A DNA stretch of 64,000 bases. Origin: Malachius bipustulatus. Its lineage: Eukaryota; Arthropoda; Insecta; Coleoptera; Melyridae. Under the pieces are notes generated by a model that worked only from the letters and a program-made list of their open reading frames with translations, was not told the origin of the DNA and did not search any database. Positions 22,050 to 32,008 of the stretch are shown one piece after another (the stretch's first letter is position 1; the number at the start of each line of letters is the position of its first letter). The DNA lies in assembly GCA_910589415.1 (NCBI GenBank), contig OU342631.1:18972001-19036000 (forward strand). Direction: 5' to 3'. Position numbers and translations under genes: made by a program.

Positions 22050-23441
22050 ATGAATCCCGCTTCAGCCCTGCTCAGCGATGAGCTTACCTATGAGATTGCG
22101 TTGAGGAACCAAACACCTCAAAGTACGCAAGACAAGCGAAGGAAACAATTCCGAGCGCTTATTAATAGGGAAGATTCTACGGTAGCGTTAGAGTCACCCT
22201 ACGATTTTGATAAGGATCTTTCTGAAATCAAAGCAACTTTGCTAGATTTAAAGAAAAAGATTCCTGAAGCTTCTGGATTGTTCACTGATCTTGCAAGCAG
22301 ACGTATCCCTTTTCGAGTGGATCATGTTATCGCTCGAATAAACAGATTAAATGTTGAAGCTGATGCTTCTAAGAAATTTCATAGAGATGAGGCTTATGGA
22401 GAAGCACTCCAGTTGGAGGGAGAATGGCTTCTGAAGTTGGATGAGAATGAACCAGTCGTTCCTCCTGTTTCTGATATCTCGCAATCATCCACCTCAACAG
22501 CTAGTACCAAGTACAGTGTCCCTGTACATAAGTGGAACCTAAGGTTTTCAGGCTCTAATAAAGACAACCTGATTTATTTCCTAGAAAGGGTTCGTGAATT
22601 GCAAATCTCGCGGAATGTTTCCGATGAAAATCTTTTTACTTCAGCAGTTGACTTATTTGAGGATAAGGCCCTCACCTGGTATCGCAGTGTTGCCGGTTCG
22701 TTAAAATCTTGGCAGGAAATTAAGTTAAAGTTGAAGGAAACTTTCTTACCCCTATCTTACGATGATGATCTTCTCAATGAGATAAATCATCGCACTCAAG
22801 GAGAAGAGGAGCTAGTAGCCCTGTATGTAGCCTCCATGAAAGAACTTTTCAAAAGACTTTCAATTATTCCCTCAGAGGAGGAACAGTTTAAGATCATAAA
22901 GCGGAATCTACACCCCTACTTCTTGAACCATTTGGCTCTGGTTGAAGTGTCAACTGCCAATGAGATTATCTCTATATGCAAGAAGCTAGAAGACAATAGG
23001 GCCATGATTTCTAAATATCGACCCCCTCCCTCAAAGAAGGTGCATAGCCTCCTTAGCTCAGACCTGGCATGTCCAGATGAGGCCATTCTAACATCGGCAA
23101 AACATTCCTTTGTCACTTCAAGGCCAACTTCTCGTCTTTCAGGAAAACGTGATGCAGGTCACGACCAAGTTTCTTTACCTTTCTGTTGGAATTGTTCTAA
23201 CCAGGGTCATCTCTACCCTAAATGTCGAAAACCCAAAACTATTTTCTGCTACGGTTGTGGAAAGAAAGATGTTTTTAAACCAAAATGTCCCTCTTGCTCA
23301 CCGAACTATTCTCGCCCAAAAAACGAGAAGACTGCGCGTCAGGGTGCAACGCAGCAGGAGTCAAGACACCCAAAAGTATCTCTCCCTTCGAAGAGGCCCG
23401 TGGATACAAACCACGCAAGCCCCTCCGAAAACCAAAAGTAA
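22050..23441 (+). CDS. gag: Gag polyprotein (463 aa)
   Basis: This is the structural polyprotein that assembles the virus-like particle and binds the element's RNA. The N-terminal part (about 1-140) is charged and helical. Residues about 155-315 match the Ty3/Gypsy capsid domain, including WNLRFSG and a downstream W-Y-R segment. A basic linker leads to two zinc-binding motifs. The first is a classic CX2CX4HX4C knuckle at C379-C382-H387-C392. The second, C400-C403...C413-C416, has valine where the histidine would be and ends CX2C, so it is a variant finger. The ATG at 22050 is the first good start after the leader, and the frame is uninterrupted. Pol overlaps the 3' end in the -1 frame, with a slippery site at 23318-23324, so most ribosomes should stop at 23441 and release Gag alone. 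Confidence 0.93.
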   Translation: MNPASALLSDELTYEIALRNQTPQSTQDKRRKQFRALINREDSTVALESPYDFDKDLSEIKATLLDLKKKIPEASGLFTDLASRRIPFRVDHVIARINRLNVEADASKKFHRDEAYGEALQLEGEWLLKLDENEPVVPPVSDISQSSTSTASTKYSVPVHKWNLRFSGSNKDNLIYFLERVRELQISRNVSDENLFTSAVDLFEDKALTWYRSVAGSLKSWQEIKLKLKETFLPLSYDDDLLNEINHRTQGEEELVALYVASMKELFKRLSIIPSEEEQFKIIKRNLHPYFLNHLALVEVSTANEIISICKKLEDNRAMISKYRPPPSKKVHSLLSSDLACPDEAILTSAKHSFVTSRPTSRLSGKRDAGHDQVSLPFCWNCSNQGHLYPKCRKPKTIFCYGCGKKDVFKPKCPSCSPNYSRPKNEKTARQGATQQESRHPKVSLPSKRPVDTNHASPSENQK

Positions 23442-26400
23442 ATATCTTTACGACTGCGGACCTCCACCATCAAAGGAATATGTGGAAGGTCTGGTTAAAT
23501 AGAGTCTCTGATTTCTATCGGACTCCAATTGTCATCCCTAAAAATAAACCTAGTAGGTCTACGACCCCTGAAATGATACCCCCAATCGTGTCTCAAATTC
23601 TACAACCCGATCCAGTAGATAACCGTCCCTATATCTCGGTGGATATGCAAGGAAAGCGTTTCACTGCTCTTTTTGACACCGGAGCGAATATTTCGGTTTG
23701 TGATGTTGAAGTCATAAAAGAAATTTTCGGCAGAACCCATGATTCCTCTGGAAATTCAGATCTCTTATGTTCCCTTCGAAATGCAGATGGTTCACCATTA
23801 CCTGTCACTTCAATCTTGGACCTTACCTTAACTATTGATGACGTCACTAAAGTTGTTCGTTTTCATGTTGTACCTTCTATCTTGCCCGAGATTATCTTAG
23901 GTATGAACGTGGCCATAGCTTTCAATATCTCTATTGATTTTTCCAGAGATTCATTTGAGGTTAGAGACCGAGTGGATCCTCCCTCTTGTTTTGAAGAACC
24001 CCAGGTTAGCACCATAAGTAGAATCCATGATTTTTCTACTCTTCCTCCTGAAGATGTCGTGAAATTGAACCCGATTATCGAAAAATTTCAAATTTTATCT
24101 CCTATCGATGTGCTGCCCGAAACTTCCGTTCTCTGTCATTCTATAGAGACCCCGAATGCCAAACCTTTTAGACAAAGGCAGTATCCCTTGTCTCCGGCAG
24201 TTCAAAAATTTCTAAATGAGGAAATTGATAAGCTTTTGAAACTTAACATCATAGAGAAAAGTAATTCCCCCTGGTGTTCGCCAGTCCTTTTAGTGAAGAA
24301 AAAGGATAATACCTATCGCATGTGCTTTGATGGGAGAAAACTAAACGAAGTTACCACCCATGATGCATACCCTCTACCTAGGATTGATTCCATTCTCTGT
24401 AAACTGCGAGACGCAAATTTTCTTTCCTCTATAGACTTAAAGCAAGCCTTTTTCCAAGTACCTCTAGACGCTGATTCACGTCCAAAGACAGCTTTTATAG
24501 TACCCGGAAGGGGTTTATACCAGTTCCGGCGTATGCCTTTTGGTTTGCGGAACAGCGCGCAAACGCAACAACGTCTCATGGACAGGATCATTGGACCTGA
24601 CCTCGAGCCGTTCGTTTTTGTTTATCTGGATGACATAATTGTTGTCACTCATACCTTTGAGAAACATCTTGAAGTTCTAAACGAAGTCTATGAAAGGTTA
24701 CGTAAGGCCAACCTCACTGTGAATTTTAAGAAGTGTCAATTTTGTCGTGACTCTTTTTCTTTCCTTGGATTTATTGTAGACAAACAAGGTCTCCGTGTTT
24801 GTGAAGACAAAGTAAAGTCAATCACAGAAGCTCCCATTCCTCGCAACACCACAGGTGTCAGGCACATTCTAGGCATTTTGCAATACTATCGTAGATTCGT
24901 CAAAGACTTTTCCACTATTAGTGCCCCTATCTCTGCACTTTTGCACAATAGAAAGAAGGGACAGTCTATTACTTGGACTTCAGAAGCTGACCAAGCCTTT
25001 AAACTTCTTAAAGAACGCCTAACATCGGCCCCTGTCTTGGCTAGCCCTGATTTTTCCAAGCCTTTCTGCATACAAACTGATGCGAGTGACTATGGAATCG
25101 GCGCAGTTCTGTATCAAGAAGACGAAGGTTTCGAACACCCAATAGCCTACGCTAGTCGCACTCTCTCTAAGGCAGAGAGGAAATACTATGCTACCGAAAA
25201 AGAATGCCTCGGAGTCCTTTTCGGCATAGAGCATTTTCGTCCCTATGTTGAAGGCACCAAATTCACGGTCTATACCGACCATGCCTCTCTTCTCTGGCTT
25301 AAAAATTTTAAGGAGCCCACAGGTCGTTTAGCTAGGTGGTGTGTACGACTTAGCCAGTTCAATTACGAGATGAAACATCGCAAGGGATCTTGTAATGTTC
25401 CAGCAGATTTCCTTTCTCGAAATATCTCTCTCTTAACCGCGAATGATCTTACACCAGATGAGTGGTATAGGAAAATGGTGGAAAACGTCACGGGAAATCC
25501 AGATAGTTACCCAAATTTCACGGTTGAAAACGGTCTTCTTCTCAAACATCTGAAGCCGAACCATTCTTTATCGTCAAATCTCTCCAATTGGAAAATAGTC
25601 ATACCTACACCAAATAGGGATGATGTTGTTGCGTCTTTTCATAATCCCCCTACTTCGGCCCATTTCGGCGTAAGAAAAACCAAGGCACGAATATCGGAAT
25701 TCTACTATTGGCCCAAAATGGACCTAACGGTAAAGAAATTCATACGAAATTGTCAGGTTTGCGGTGCTCACAAATCGACTAATGTCGCTCGTGCTGGTTT
25801 AATGGGTGGTTACAAAAGCATAAGCTTTCCTTTCCAATTTATCTCCATAGATTTTATGGGTCCCTTTCCTAGGTCGAAAGCCAGGAATACACAACTTCTC
25901 GTAGTCACAGATTGGTTCTCTAAGTTCGTACTGGTAAAACCCATGCCGAACGCGACCGCAGCTGCAGTTGTAAAATACCTCGAAAATCAAGTTTTCTTGA
26001 TCTTTGGTGTCCCTCAAATTGTTCTCTGCGACAATGCTCAGATTTTTAAGAGTACTCAGTTCATCAAGTTATTGGAAGAGTACCAAGTTAATTTGTGGTA
26101 TAGTGCTAGGCACTTGTCACAGGTTAACCCTACCGAGAGAACCAATCGAACTTTGCTTACCGCTATCTCGTCTTATGTGAAAGATAATCACAAAGACTGG
26201 GATAAAAATGTCTACAAGGTGGCCCAGGCAATTAATTTGTCTGTGAACGAAGTCACCAAACATTTTCCTGCTTTTCTTGTTTTCGCACGAAACATACCTA
26301 TTGACGGAACCTTTTATGGTCCTGTCGAAAATAACTACCTTGCCCTACCAGAAGATCTTTCTTATGTGCATAGGGAAAATGATATCTCCAGATTACCTCC

Positions 26401-26710
26401 TATCTTTGAAGACGTCAGAGTCAAATTAAAAAAGGCTTATGACGTAAATAAGAAGTATTATGATCTGCGTAAGCGCCCAGATGTTTTCCAGGAAGGAGAG
26501 TTAGTATGGAAACATACTTACCCCCTTTCGAATGCTGCAAAGAACTTTGCTGCTAAACTGGCCCCCAAATTCGTACTTTGCCGAATTTCCAAGGCAATAT
26601 CTAAATTAGTGTACGAACTACAGGATCAGGAAGGCAACCCGCTAGGTCGCTGGCATGCGAAGGACTTAAAGGCGTATGGAGGCAAAGATCCGCCACGAAT
26701 TGATGAATAG
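23285..26710 (+). CDS. pol: Pol polyprotein: protease, reverse transcriptase, RNase H, integrase
   Basis: The ATG-bounded frame is 1141 codons, but the ATG at 23285 is probably not used; entry should be by -1 frameshift at 23318. Domains in order, in residues of this frame: aspartic protease with DTGA at 131-134; reverse transcriptase about 290-500, with a FDGRKLNEVT segment at 348-357 and the catalytic YLDD at 447-450; RNase H about 590-715, with TDAS (D599), E639, TDH (D665) and D708; integrase zinc finger H786-H793-C823-C826; integrase core D856, D916 and E951; C-terminal GPY-like module about 1070-1130. Protease-RT-RNaseH-integrase is the Ty3/Gypsy order. Two oddities are seen: Leu-Ser-Gln stands where integrases usually have His-Pro-Gln before NPTER, and the GPY-like module lacks the Gly-Pro pair. 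There is no stop or frameshift within the frame. No chromodomain is apparent. Confidence 0.93.
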   Translation: MSLLLTELFSPKKREDCASGCNAAGVKTPKSISPFEEARGYKPRKPLRKPKVNIFTTADLHHQRNMWKVWLNRVSDFYRTPIVIPKNKPSRSTTPEMIPPIVSQILQPDPVDNRPYISVDMQGKRFTALFDTGANISVCDVEVIKEIFGRTHDSSGNSDLLCSLRNADGSPLPVTSILDLTLTIDDVTKVVRFHVVPSILPEIILGMNVAIAFNISIDFSRDSFEVRDRVDPPSCFEEPQVSTISRIHDFSTLPPEDVVKLNPIIEKFQILSPIDVLPETSVLCHSIETPNAKPFRQRQYPLSPAVQKFLNEEIDKLLKLNIIEKSNSPWCSPVLLVKKKDNTYRMCFDGRKLNEVTTHDAYPLPRIDSILCKLRDANFLSSIDLKQAFFQVPLDADSRPKTAFIVPGRGLYQFRRMPFGLRNSAQTQQRLMDRIIGPDLEPFVFVYLDDIIVVTHTFEKHLEVLNEVYERLRKANLTVNFKKCQFCRDSFSFLGFIVDKQGLRVCEDKVKSITEAPIPRNTTGVRHILGILQYYRRFVKDFSTISAPISALLHNRKKGQSITWTSEADQAFKLLKERLTSAPVLASPDFSKPFCIQTDASDYGIGAVLYQEDEGFEHPIAYASRTLSKAERKYYATEKECLGVLFGIEHFRPYVEGTKFTVYTDHASLLWLKNFKEPTGRLARWCVRLSQFNYEMKHRKGSCNVPADFLSRNISLLTANDLTPDEWYRKMVENVTGNPDSYPNFTVENGLLLKHLKPNHSLSSNLSNWKIVIPTPNRDDVVASFHNPPTSAHFGVRKTKARISEFYYWPKMDLTVKKFIRNCQVCGAHKSTNVARAGLMGGYKSISFPFQFISIDFMGPFPRSKARNTQLLVVTDWFSKFVLVKPMPNATAAAVVKYLENQVFLIFGVPQIVLCDNAQIFKSTQFIKLLEEYQVNLWYSARHLSQVNPTERTNRTLLTAISSYVKDNHKDWDKNVYKVAQAINLSVNEVTKHFPAFLVFARNIPIDGTFYGPVENNYLALPEDLSYVHRENDISRLPPIFEDVRVKLKKAYDVNKKYYDLRKRPDVFQEGELVWKHTYPLSNAAKNFAAKLAPKFVLCRISKAISKLVYELQDQEGNPLGRWHAKDLKAYGGKDPPRIDE
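23318..23324 (+). promoter_or_regulatory. -1 ribosomal frameshift slippery site A AAA AAC
   Basis: The heptamer A AAA AAC lies in the gag frame exactly as X XXY YYZ requires. The gag codons are AAA (23319-23321) for Lys424 and AAC (23322-23324) for Asn425. Slipping back one base enters the pol frame, which is open from here to 26710. It sits just after the second zinc-binding motif, a usual place for a Gag-Pol junction. I did not establish a downstream pseudoknot or stem-loop. Confidence 0.8.
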
Positions 26711-27193
26711 TTCACTTCCTTCTCTCTCCAGAAATCTTATTTCTACCTAATTTCTATCTTCTCTACAGCATATACAAACTCCTGTTTGGAATGAGGTTAG
26801 ACAATACGCGAATTGAGAAGGCTATGTCTTTTGTCGTATCTAGAATGAATGAAGAATGTATGCAGAATGAACACCGTACCTTACAAGGCATTCTCAAGGA
26901 TCTCGAAACTAGTTGTGTGAATGTGTCGACAAAGTATAAATGTTGCTAATTTTGGGATCGGTATCTGTTATCCTCAGTCTCTTATCTTGTTCTATCGCTC
27001 AAATTTTGAGAACCCATAATTTTTCTGGTTATCTAAACTATTACCTCAGGAAGAAACTATTCATCTATCTTATCTGGCTAACGTTTGCGAGTCTAATGTT
27101 ATCTCTTAAGTTTTCTTGTGTTCATTGAACCAAAGGAAAACACTATCTTACCGTTGTATCTACCTTATCTTGTCTTTTACCGTTATCTTACCT
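26711..27193 (+). other. post-pol region with a small hydrophobic open frame; no envelope gene
   Basis: The only plus-strand frame of note is 62 codons at 26940-27128. It has a hydrophobic N-terminal stretch (about residues 1-22) and a second hydrophobic stretch (about 40-58). It has no glycoprotein hallmarks that I can see and is far too short for an envelope protein. It may be an eroded remnant or chance. Confidence 0.35.
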
Positions 27194-27650
27194 ACCATCT
27201 CTTTAAAGACGGGTGCTTTCCCGACAGTTTCCGCCCTGCTATGTGCTAAAGTGAAAACTGCTCTGCTTGTCCAATCAGACGACAGCAGATACCTTTTTAT
27301 CTTTATCTTACCATCTCTTTTAAAGACGGGTGCTTTCCCGACAGTTTCCGCCCTGCTATGTGCTAAAGTGAAAACTGCTCTGCTTGTCCAATCAGACGAC
27401 AGCAGATACCTTTTTATCTTACCTACCATCTCTTTAAAGCCGGGTGCTTTCCCGACAGTTTCCGCCCTGCCTTACGCTAAAGAGAAAACTGCCCTGTTTG
27501 TCCAAACAAGAGACAACAGGTTATCTTTATCTTACCCACCATCTCTGTTGAGTAGGGTGCTTTCCCGACAGTTTCCGCCCTGCGTTACGCTAAAGTGAAA
27601 ACTGCTCTGCCTGTCCAATCAGACGACAGCAGATTCCTTTTATCTTACCT
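27194..27650. repeat. about 115 bp tandem array in the retrotransposon 3' region
   Basis: Four copies begin ACCATCTCT at 27194, 27310, 27425 and 27538 (spacing 116, 115 and 113 bp). Each contains GGGTGCTTTCCCGACAGTTT and AAACTGC.CTG..TGTCCAA. The last two copies are more diverged. A 160-codon open frame across it (27116-27598) is a translation of the repeat. Confidence 0.9.
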
Positions 27651-28075
27651 TACCTTATCTATTAGCACCACAGTAAAATGGTGGCTAATGCTTATCTTAG
27701 ATATTCTTTTCAATGAAGGAAAGAAACTATCTTATCTTACCTTACCTTATCTATTAGTACCATAATAAAATGGTGGCTAATGCTTATCTTAGATATTCTT
27801 TTCAATGAAGAAAAGAAACTATCTTATCTTACCTTACCTTATCTATTAGTACCACAATGAAATGGTGGCTAATGCTTATCTTAGATATTCTTTTCAAAGA
27901 AGGAAAGAAATTATCTTATCTTACCTTACCTTATCTATTAGTACCATAATGAAATGGTGACTAATGTTTATCTTAGATATTCTTTTCAATGAAGAAAAGA
28001 AATTATCTTATCTTACCTTAATACCTTTACCTATTAGCATCATAATGAAATGATAGCTAATCATTATCTTCTCTG
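27640..28075. repeat. about 93 bp tandem array in the retrotransposon 3' region
   Basis: Five copies carry CTATTAG at 27659, 27751, 27844, 27935 and 28031 (spacing 92, 93, 91 and 96 bp). Each has CTTACCTTACCTTATCTATT (20 bases), then AATGGTGGCTAATG and TTAGATATTCTTTTCAA. The fifth copy is the most diverged. It follows the 115 bp array directly. Confidence 0.9.
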
Positions 28076-29291
28076 TGAATATTTTCCCCAACGGAAAATA
28101 GAAATCTATGTGAATTCGAGTTCTGAATTTGCAAAGGTGGCCTTAGATATTCAGTGCTGATGTAAAGGAATCTGAACACTGATATCGAATACCCCCTATC
28201 TCAGCGATGAAAATGGTTTTCCCATTTTGTCTTATCTTTCTGAGTGATTGAGCTATCTTATTGTGTCTTTGATGAATGTCTAGTAATCCAGGCGATCATT
28301 GATGATTTCTTGAAGTGATTATTGGAAGTCTCCAAGTAATTTGTTCCGTATGACCTTTGAGATTTATCTGACAAAGACACGTAAAGTGATTATTAGCGAT
28401 CAATTTGACCAATTATCTTAGTTTTGTCCCTTTGTAACTAGTAGTAGTTAGAACAACTACTTATCTATTTCGAAACTTTCCCATAAAGGAGTAGAATTAT
28501 CTACATTTCGTTTTCTTACATTTATATCTCTCCCTATCTATTTTCATTGTAAGGAATGAAAATTATGTACATTATCTCTTCCCATTCGCATAAGCTTGCG
28601 AATACCTCAATCTCTGTATATATGTCTAATTATATCTATCCCGCTACCTTGACTTTTTAAGTAAAGTCAGAATTTCTGGATTTATTTAGTTGTCCATTCT
28701 ATCGAGTAGCAGCCCTGTTTTGGAAGTTTTAGTTTGTGTGGAAACTCCCATAGCAATTTTCTTAATCCTTCAGTGTTGGCGGTTTTTGAAACCCCAGGCT
28801 GAAGTAGTGTTCAAAACTATGGGTGGTTGAACATCAAACGGAACAGCGCAGCTCTATTAACAGCGAGCCTGTTATACCGAAATGTTATAACTTAATTTTA
28901 ATTCTTGTATATACAATATCTAATTATAAGTGTTTATAATAATAATCAACTTAGTAGCATGTTATCTAGAAAGAATGCATGTACATTTTCTTTTATCTAC
29001 TTAGCATTAAGGTTTTGTAATTATAAATTTAATCTGCATGAGCGAGTTAAATATTTCTTTTTGTATTGTATAGCTAGTTAAAGTGACTAACTGTGCGATA
29101 TTATCTGAACAAATAGTAAACATGGTAGAAAACTTTTACAAAGTTTGTTTTTGTAAAACACTATTCTCTCTCTTTTTCGATTTGTGTTGTCCTTGTTGGT
29201 CATCCACAATCATACCTTCATGTATACCCTTCTACGGGTATAGAAAGAACTAGAATTTTCTTCTAGTTTTTGAATTTTCTCTTGCATCGGT
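28076..29291 (+). other. retrotransposon 3' untranslated region
   Basis: This is non-coding sequence between the tandem arrays and the polypurine tract. I see no open frame of note, no envelope gene and no further repeats. Short palindromic words such as GGGTATAGAAAG near 29240 are not assigned. Confidence 0.5.
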
Positions 29292-29302
29292 AAGGGGAGG
29301 TG
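29292..29302 (+). other. polypurine tract
   Basis: AAGGGGAGG (29292-29300) followed by TG lies directly before the 3' LTR. The tract would prime plus-strand synthesis. The two extra bases TG here, and AT between the 5' LTR and the primer-binding site, match the two bases integrase normally trims from each end. Confidence 0.8.
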
Positions 29303-31019
29303 TGTAACGTGAATACGTCACCTGTTGTCCTTTTTGCAAAGCTTCCCTCGTTTTAAAGAGAATTGTAAAATTACAGTTCCCTACAACTCCCTATAATATA
29401 GATCGCATCTTTGAACTGACTACCCACACCATATTCTGGCGCTGGTACTGTCTGGATAATTCACTACTAGATGGCATTGCACGTTTCGTTTCACTAGGAT
29501 TTTGAGTTCCTTTCAGGAACCAAATAAGTTGTCGTTTCAGTCCGATCCTGAGTTCCTTTCAGGAACCAAATAAGTTGTCGTTTCAGTCCGATCCTGAGTT
29601 CCTTTCAGGAACCAAATAAGTTGTCAACTGTCAATCAGATTTCAGTATCTGCCCGTGACATTTCTCCTTTCACCAACCGAAGGCGGATTTCCTCTCCAGT
29701 TCACGGAACTGAATTCACTTCCTTTTTATCTGTCCATCAAGAAAGTTGATTCTCTTGATCGTTCCCATCGAAGCCTGTTGTTCAGGGTAAGTCGCCATTA
29801 CAGATATTTTTGAAGAGAAGCTCTAATTTGATTATTACTTATTTTTAGCTTCGGGGATTCTATCTCAACGTTACCTTATACCTTATCTTTACCTTTATCT
29901 CTGGTAAATACTTTGTCTTCTCCGGTATTTACTAATTATCTGGATTAATTGCCTATTGCGACCGAGGAAGCCATCTTGAACTAAGAAACAAAGGGAGCAT
30001 GGCCCATTTTTATTCTCCAACTATCTAATTCATCCTTCCACCGTTTTCATTCATCCAAGGTGAAATAAATCAACATTTCGAAGATCTCCAATAACAACAG
30101 AACATTTTCCCGGTGCTAGTGCTGTTTACGACCTTTCAACCCCAGGAGCCTCGTCAGGGCGCGGTCCCTACACCTGCTGGTTTTCTTCTGGAGATTTCAA
30201 TGCCTGATTAAGCACCACACCTAGTAAAGTCCAGGAGTTATTAATATCCTTTTTACTGTCAAAATAAAGACAGTTTTTACCTCAATCAGCTTCATCCCGG
30301 AAACTGTAAGTGTTGTCTTTTATTTTATTTCACCGATCATGACGAAGAAGGACTAGAAGATCAGTGCTAACTTAGTAAATTAATTAATTATCACTCACGA
30401 ACTTTATCTTTCCCGATATAAATGATATCGGAAGTATCTTATTCTTTTGTACACAGCTGTACAAGATAAAGGATCCTTTATTTTCAAACAAACTGATTGT
30501 TTAAATATATTTATATCAGATTTAAAGCTTTTAAAATAAGACAGGATAATTATTTGATTTTAATTAAACAGGAAATGTAAACCATAATTTGCTCATTAAA
30601 CATCTGTCCATTTTAACTTATTCTTTGAAAATCACATTAACATCTTTATAACCCTAAATCTACTTTTTATTAGTTCTTCATAGAGTTTAGGTAGCACAAT
30701 AAAAATAAGAACCCGAGCAAATCGAGTTAATAAGAACTGAAGAACTCTTTGGCATCCCTAATCTACCTTAGATACCTATATATAGGGTGTACCTTTTAAA
30801 TAATTAAAGCAGCAGAATAACTAGCACTCTGATAGTATTTGATTCAGTTTTCAAGTTATTCAACTTCATTGTCTTCAGAGAAATTTGTCGTGAAAGTTTC
30901 TTTTGCAGTATTATCGTTTTGCCGAAACAACATTTTGCCCTTCGCTTGCACTGCAAGCTCTCGTTACTGCTACTTTCGACATTCCCTGAATCATAATTAA
31001 TTATTTTGCTCACGCTGCA
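29303..31019 (+). repeat. 3' LTR (1717 bp)
   Basis: Its length is the same as the 5' LTR and no difference was seen on reading the two side by side. It includes the 46 bp repeats (29503-29625) and the GT-AG segment (29787-29848). An AATAAA at 30263-30268 is a candidate polyadenylation signal. The minus-strand frame at 30804-31112 is a shadow crossing the LTR edge. Confidence 0.95.
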
Positions 31020-31023
31020 CGTT

Positions 31024-31265
31024 AATAGATTTTTTTTACTTTTGACCAAAGAATTTTTCTTCAATTTTTTTCCCCAATATTCAAGATACACCCTGTGCAT
31101 AGTCTTGATCAAGAGAGTCCATCTCCTCCTGAATTTAAAATGCCCTCCAAAGCTGTCTCTACACTACAAATTTAAAAAAAAAATTTAAAAATGTTTTTCC
31201 CACACATATTGATGATGAACCTTTGATTATGAATTCCATGACAAAACTGAAAAGTTTCGAAATTT
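31024..31265. repeat. old degenerate repeat, right of the retrotransposon
   Basis: This is the continuation of the repeat interrupted by the LTR element. It includes GAATTCCATGACAAAACTGAA near 31230, a variant of the phrase seen at 19088 and 32349. Confidence 0.4.
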
Positions 31266-32008
31266 TATACACTTTTTTTTTATATTAAGTCGGCACTATT
31301 GCTAACTTCGTTATTTTTTAACCTAGAAAGTCGGTTAAATTAGCAAACTAGTACTTAGTATTTTTTCTCCTAAATAAAATGGCGAAAACAGAAAAACAAT
31401 TGAACATCGCGATTTCGAGATATTTAAAAAAATGTAACTTTTTTAATGGAACACCCTATATATTTTTGGATGGATCGGTTGCAAATTTTTTTTTAAAGGA
31501 AAAAGTCTCTATGCACTATGATCCTAAAATAATAAAATTTTACACACAAACAAGTTCTGTTATTTGTTTATGTAAAATTAAATCCTTTTAAAGGTAACAA
31601 CTCTTATTTTTAGTGTATTTTTTTATTGAAAAATACACTATTGAGGACGACATAATTTTTTTACCTTACATTACGTAGGTACACTAAATTACAATAATTG
31701 TCGCAGCCTACTTTGGGAGTAATAAAATAATGAATAATTAATGAATTTATTATTTTAGGATCATAGATAAAGACTTTTTCCTTAAAAAAAAATTTTGCAA
31801 CCGATCCATCTAAAAATATACAGGGTGTTCCATTAAAAAAATTACATTTTTTTAAATATCTCGAAAACGCGATGTTCAATTATTTTTCTGCTTTCGCCAT
31901 TTTATTCAGCGGCAAAAATACTACTAGTTTGCTAATTTAACCGACTTTCTAGGTTAAATAATAACGAAGTTAGCAATAGTGCCGACTTAATATAAAACAC
32001 GGTGTATA
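31266..32008. mobile_element. 743 bp fold-back (long inverted repeat) element
   Basis: The left arm (31266 to about 31539) and right arm (about 31744-32008) are inverted copies with only scattered differences. Both contain TTAAGTCGGCACTATTGCTA, GTCGGTTAAATTAGCAAACT, AAAATGGCGAAA, GATGGATCGGTTGCAAA and GATCCTAAAATAATAAA. The spacer of about 200 bp holds a perfect 12 bp stem hairpin at 31611-31640. There is no transposase; the short ATG frames on both strands are mirror images of one another. It looks like a non-autonomous fold-back DNA element. A target duplication was not defined. Confidence 0.8.

Larger units (their letters stand above)
19214..31019 (+). mobile_element. complete Ty3/Gypsy LTR retrotransposon, 11.8 kb
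   Basis: The element is bounded by two direct 1717 bp LTRs (19214-20930 and 29303-31019) that begin TG and end CA. It is flanked by the 4 bp target duplication CGTT (19210-19213 and 31020-31023). A primer-binding site, gag, pol and a polypurine tract occur in the expected order. The domain order protease, reverse transcriptase, RNase H, integrase is that of Ty3/Gypsy and excludes Ty1/Copia. No envelope gene is seen. It lies in the presumed 3'-side intron of the glypican gene, in antisense orientation to it. The apparently identical LTRs indicate a recent insertion. The clade is not determined; the long LTRs recall large insect Gypsy elements. Confidence 0.95.

Noticed and set aside
23110..23502. 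130-codon frame overlapping the gag end and pol start
   Set aside because: A shadow in the third frame; gag and pol fully explain the region.
27160..27429. Minus-strand 89-codon frame
   Set aside because: Mirror translation of the same tandem array.
27116..27598. 160-codon open frame after pol, considered as an envelope or accessory gene
   Set aside because: It follows the 115 bp tandem array exactly and repeats its peptide each period, with no signal or membrane pattern of an envelope protein.
31379..31591. Plus-strand 70-codon frame, mirrored by a minus-strand 72-codon frame at 31661-31879
   Set aside because: The two proteins are near identical because the arms of the fold-back element are inverted copies; neither resembles a transposase.
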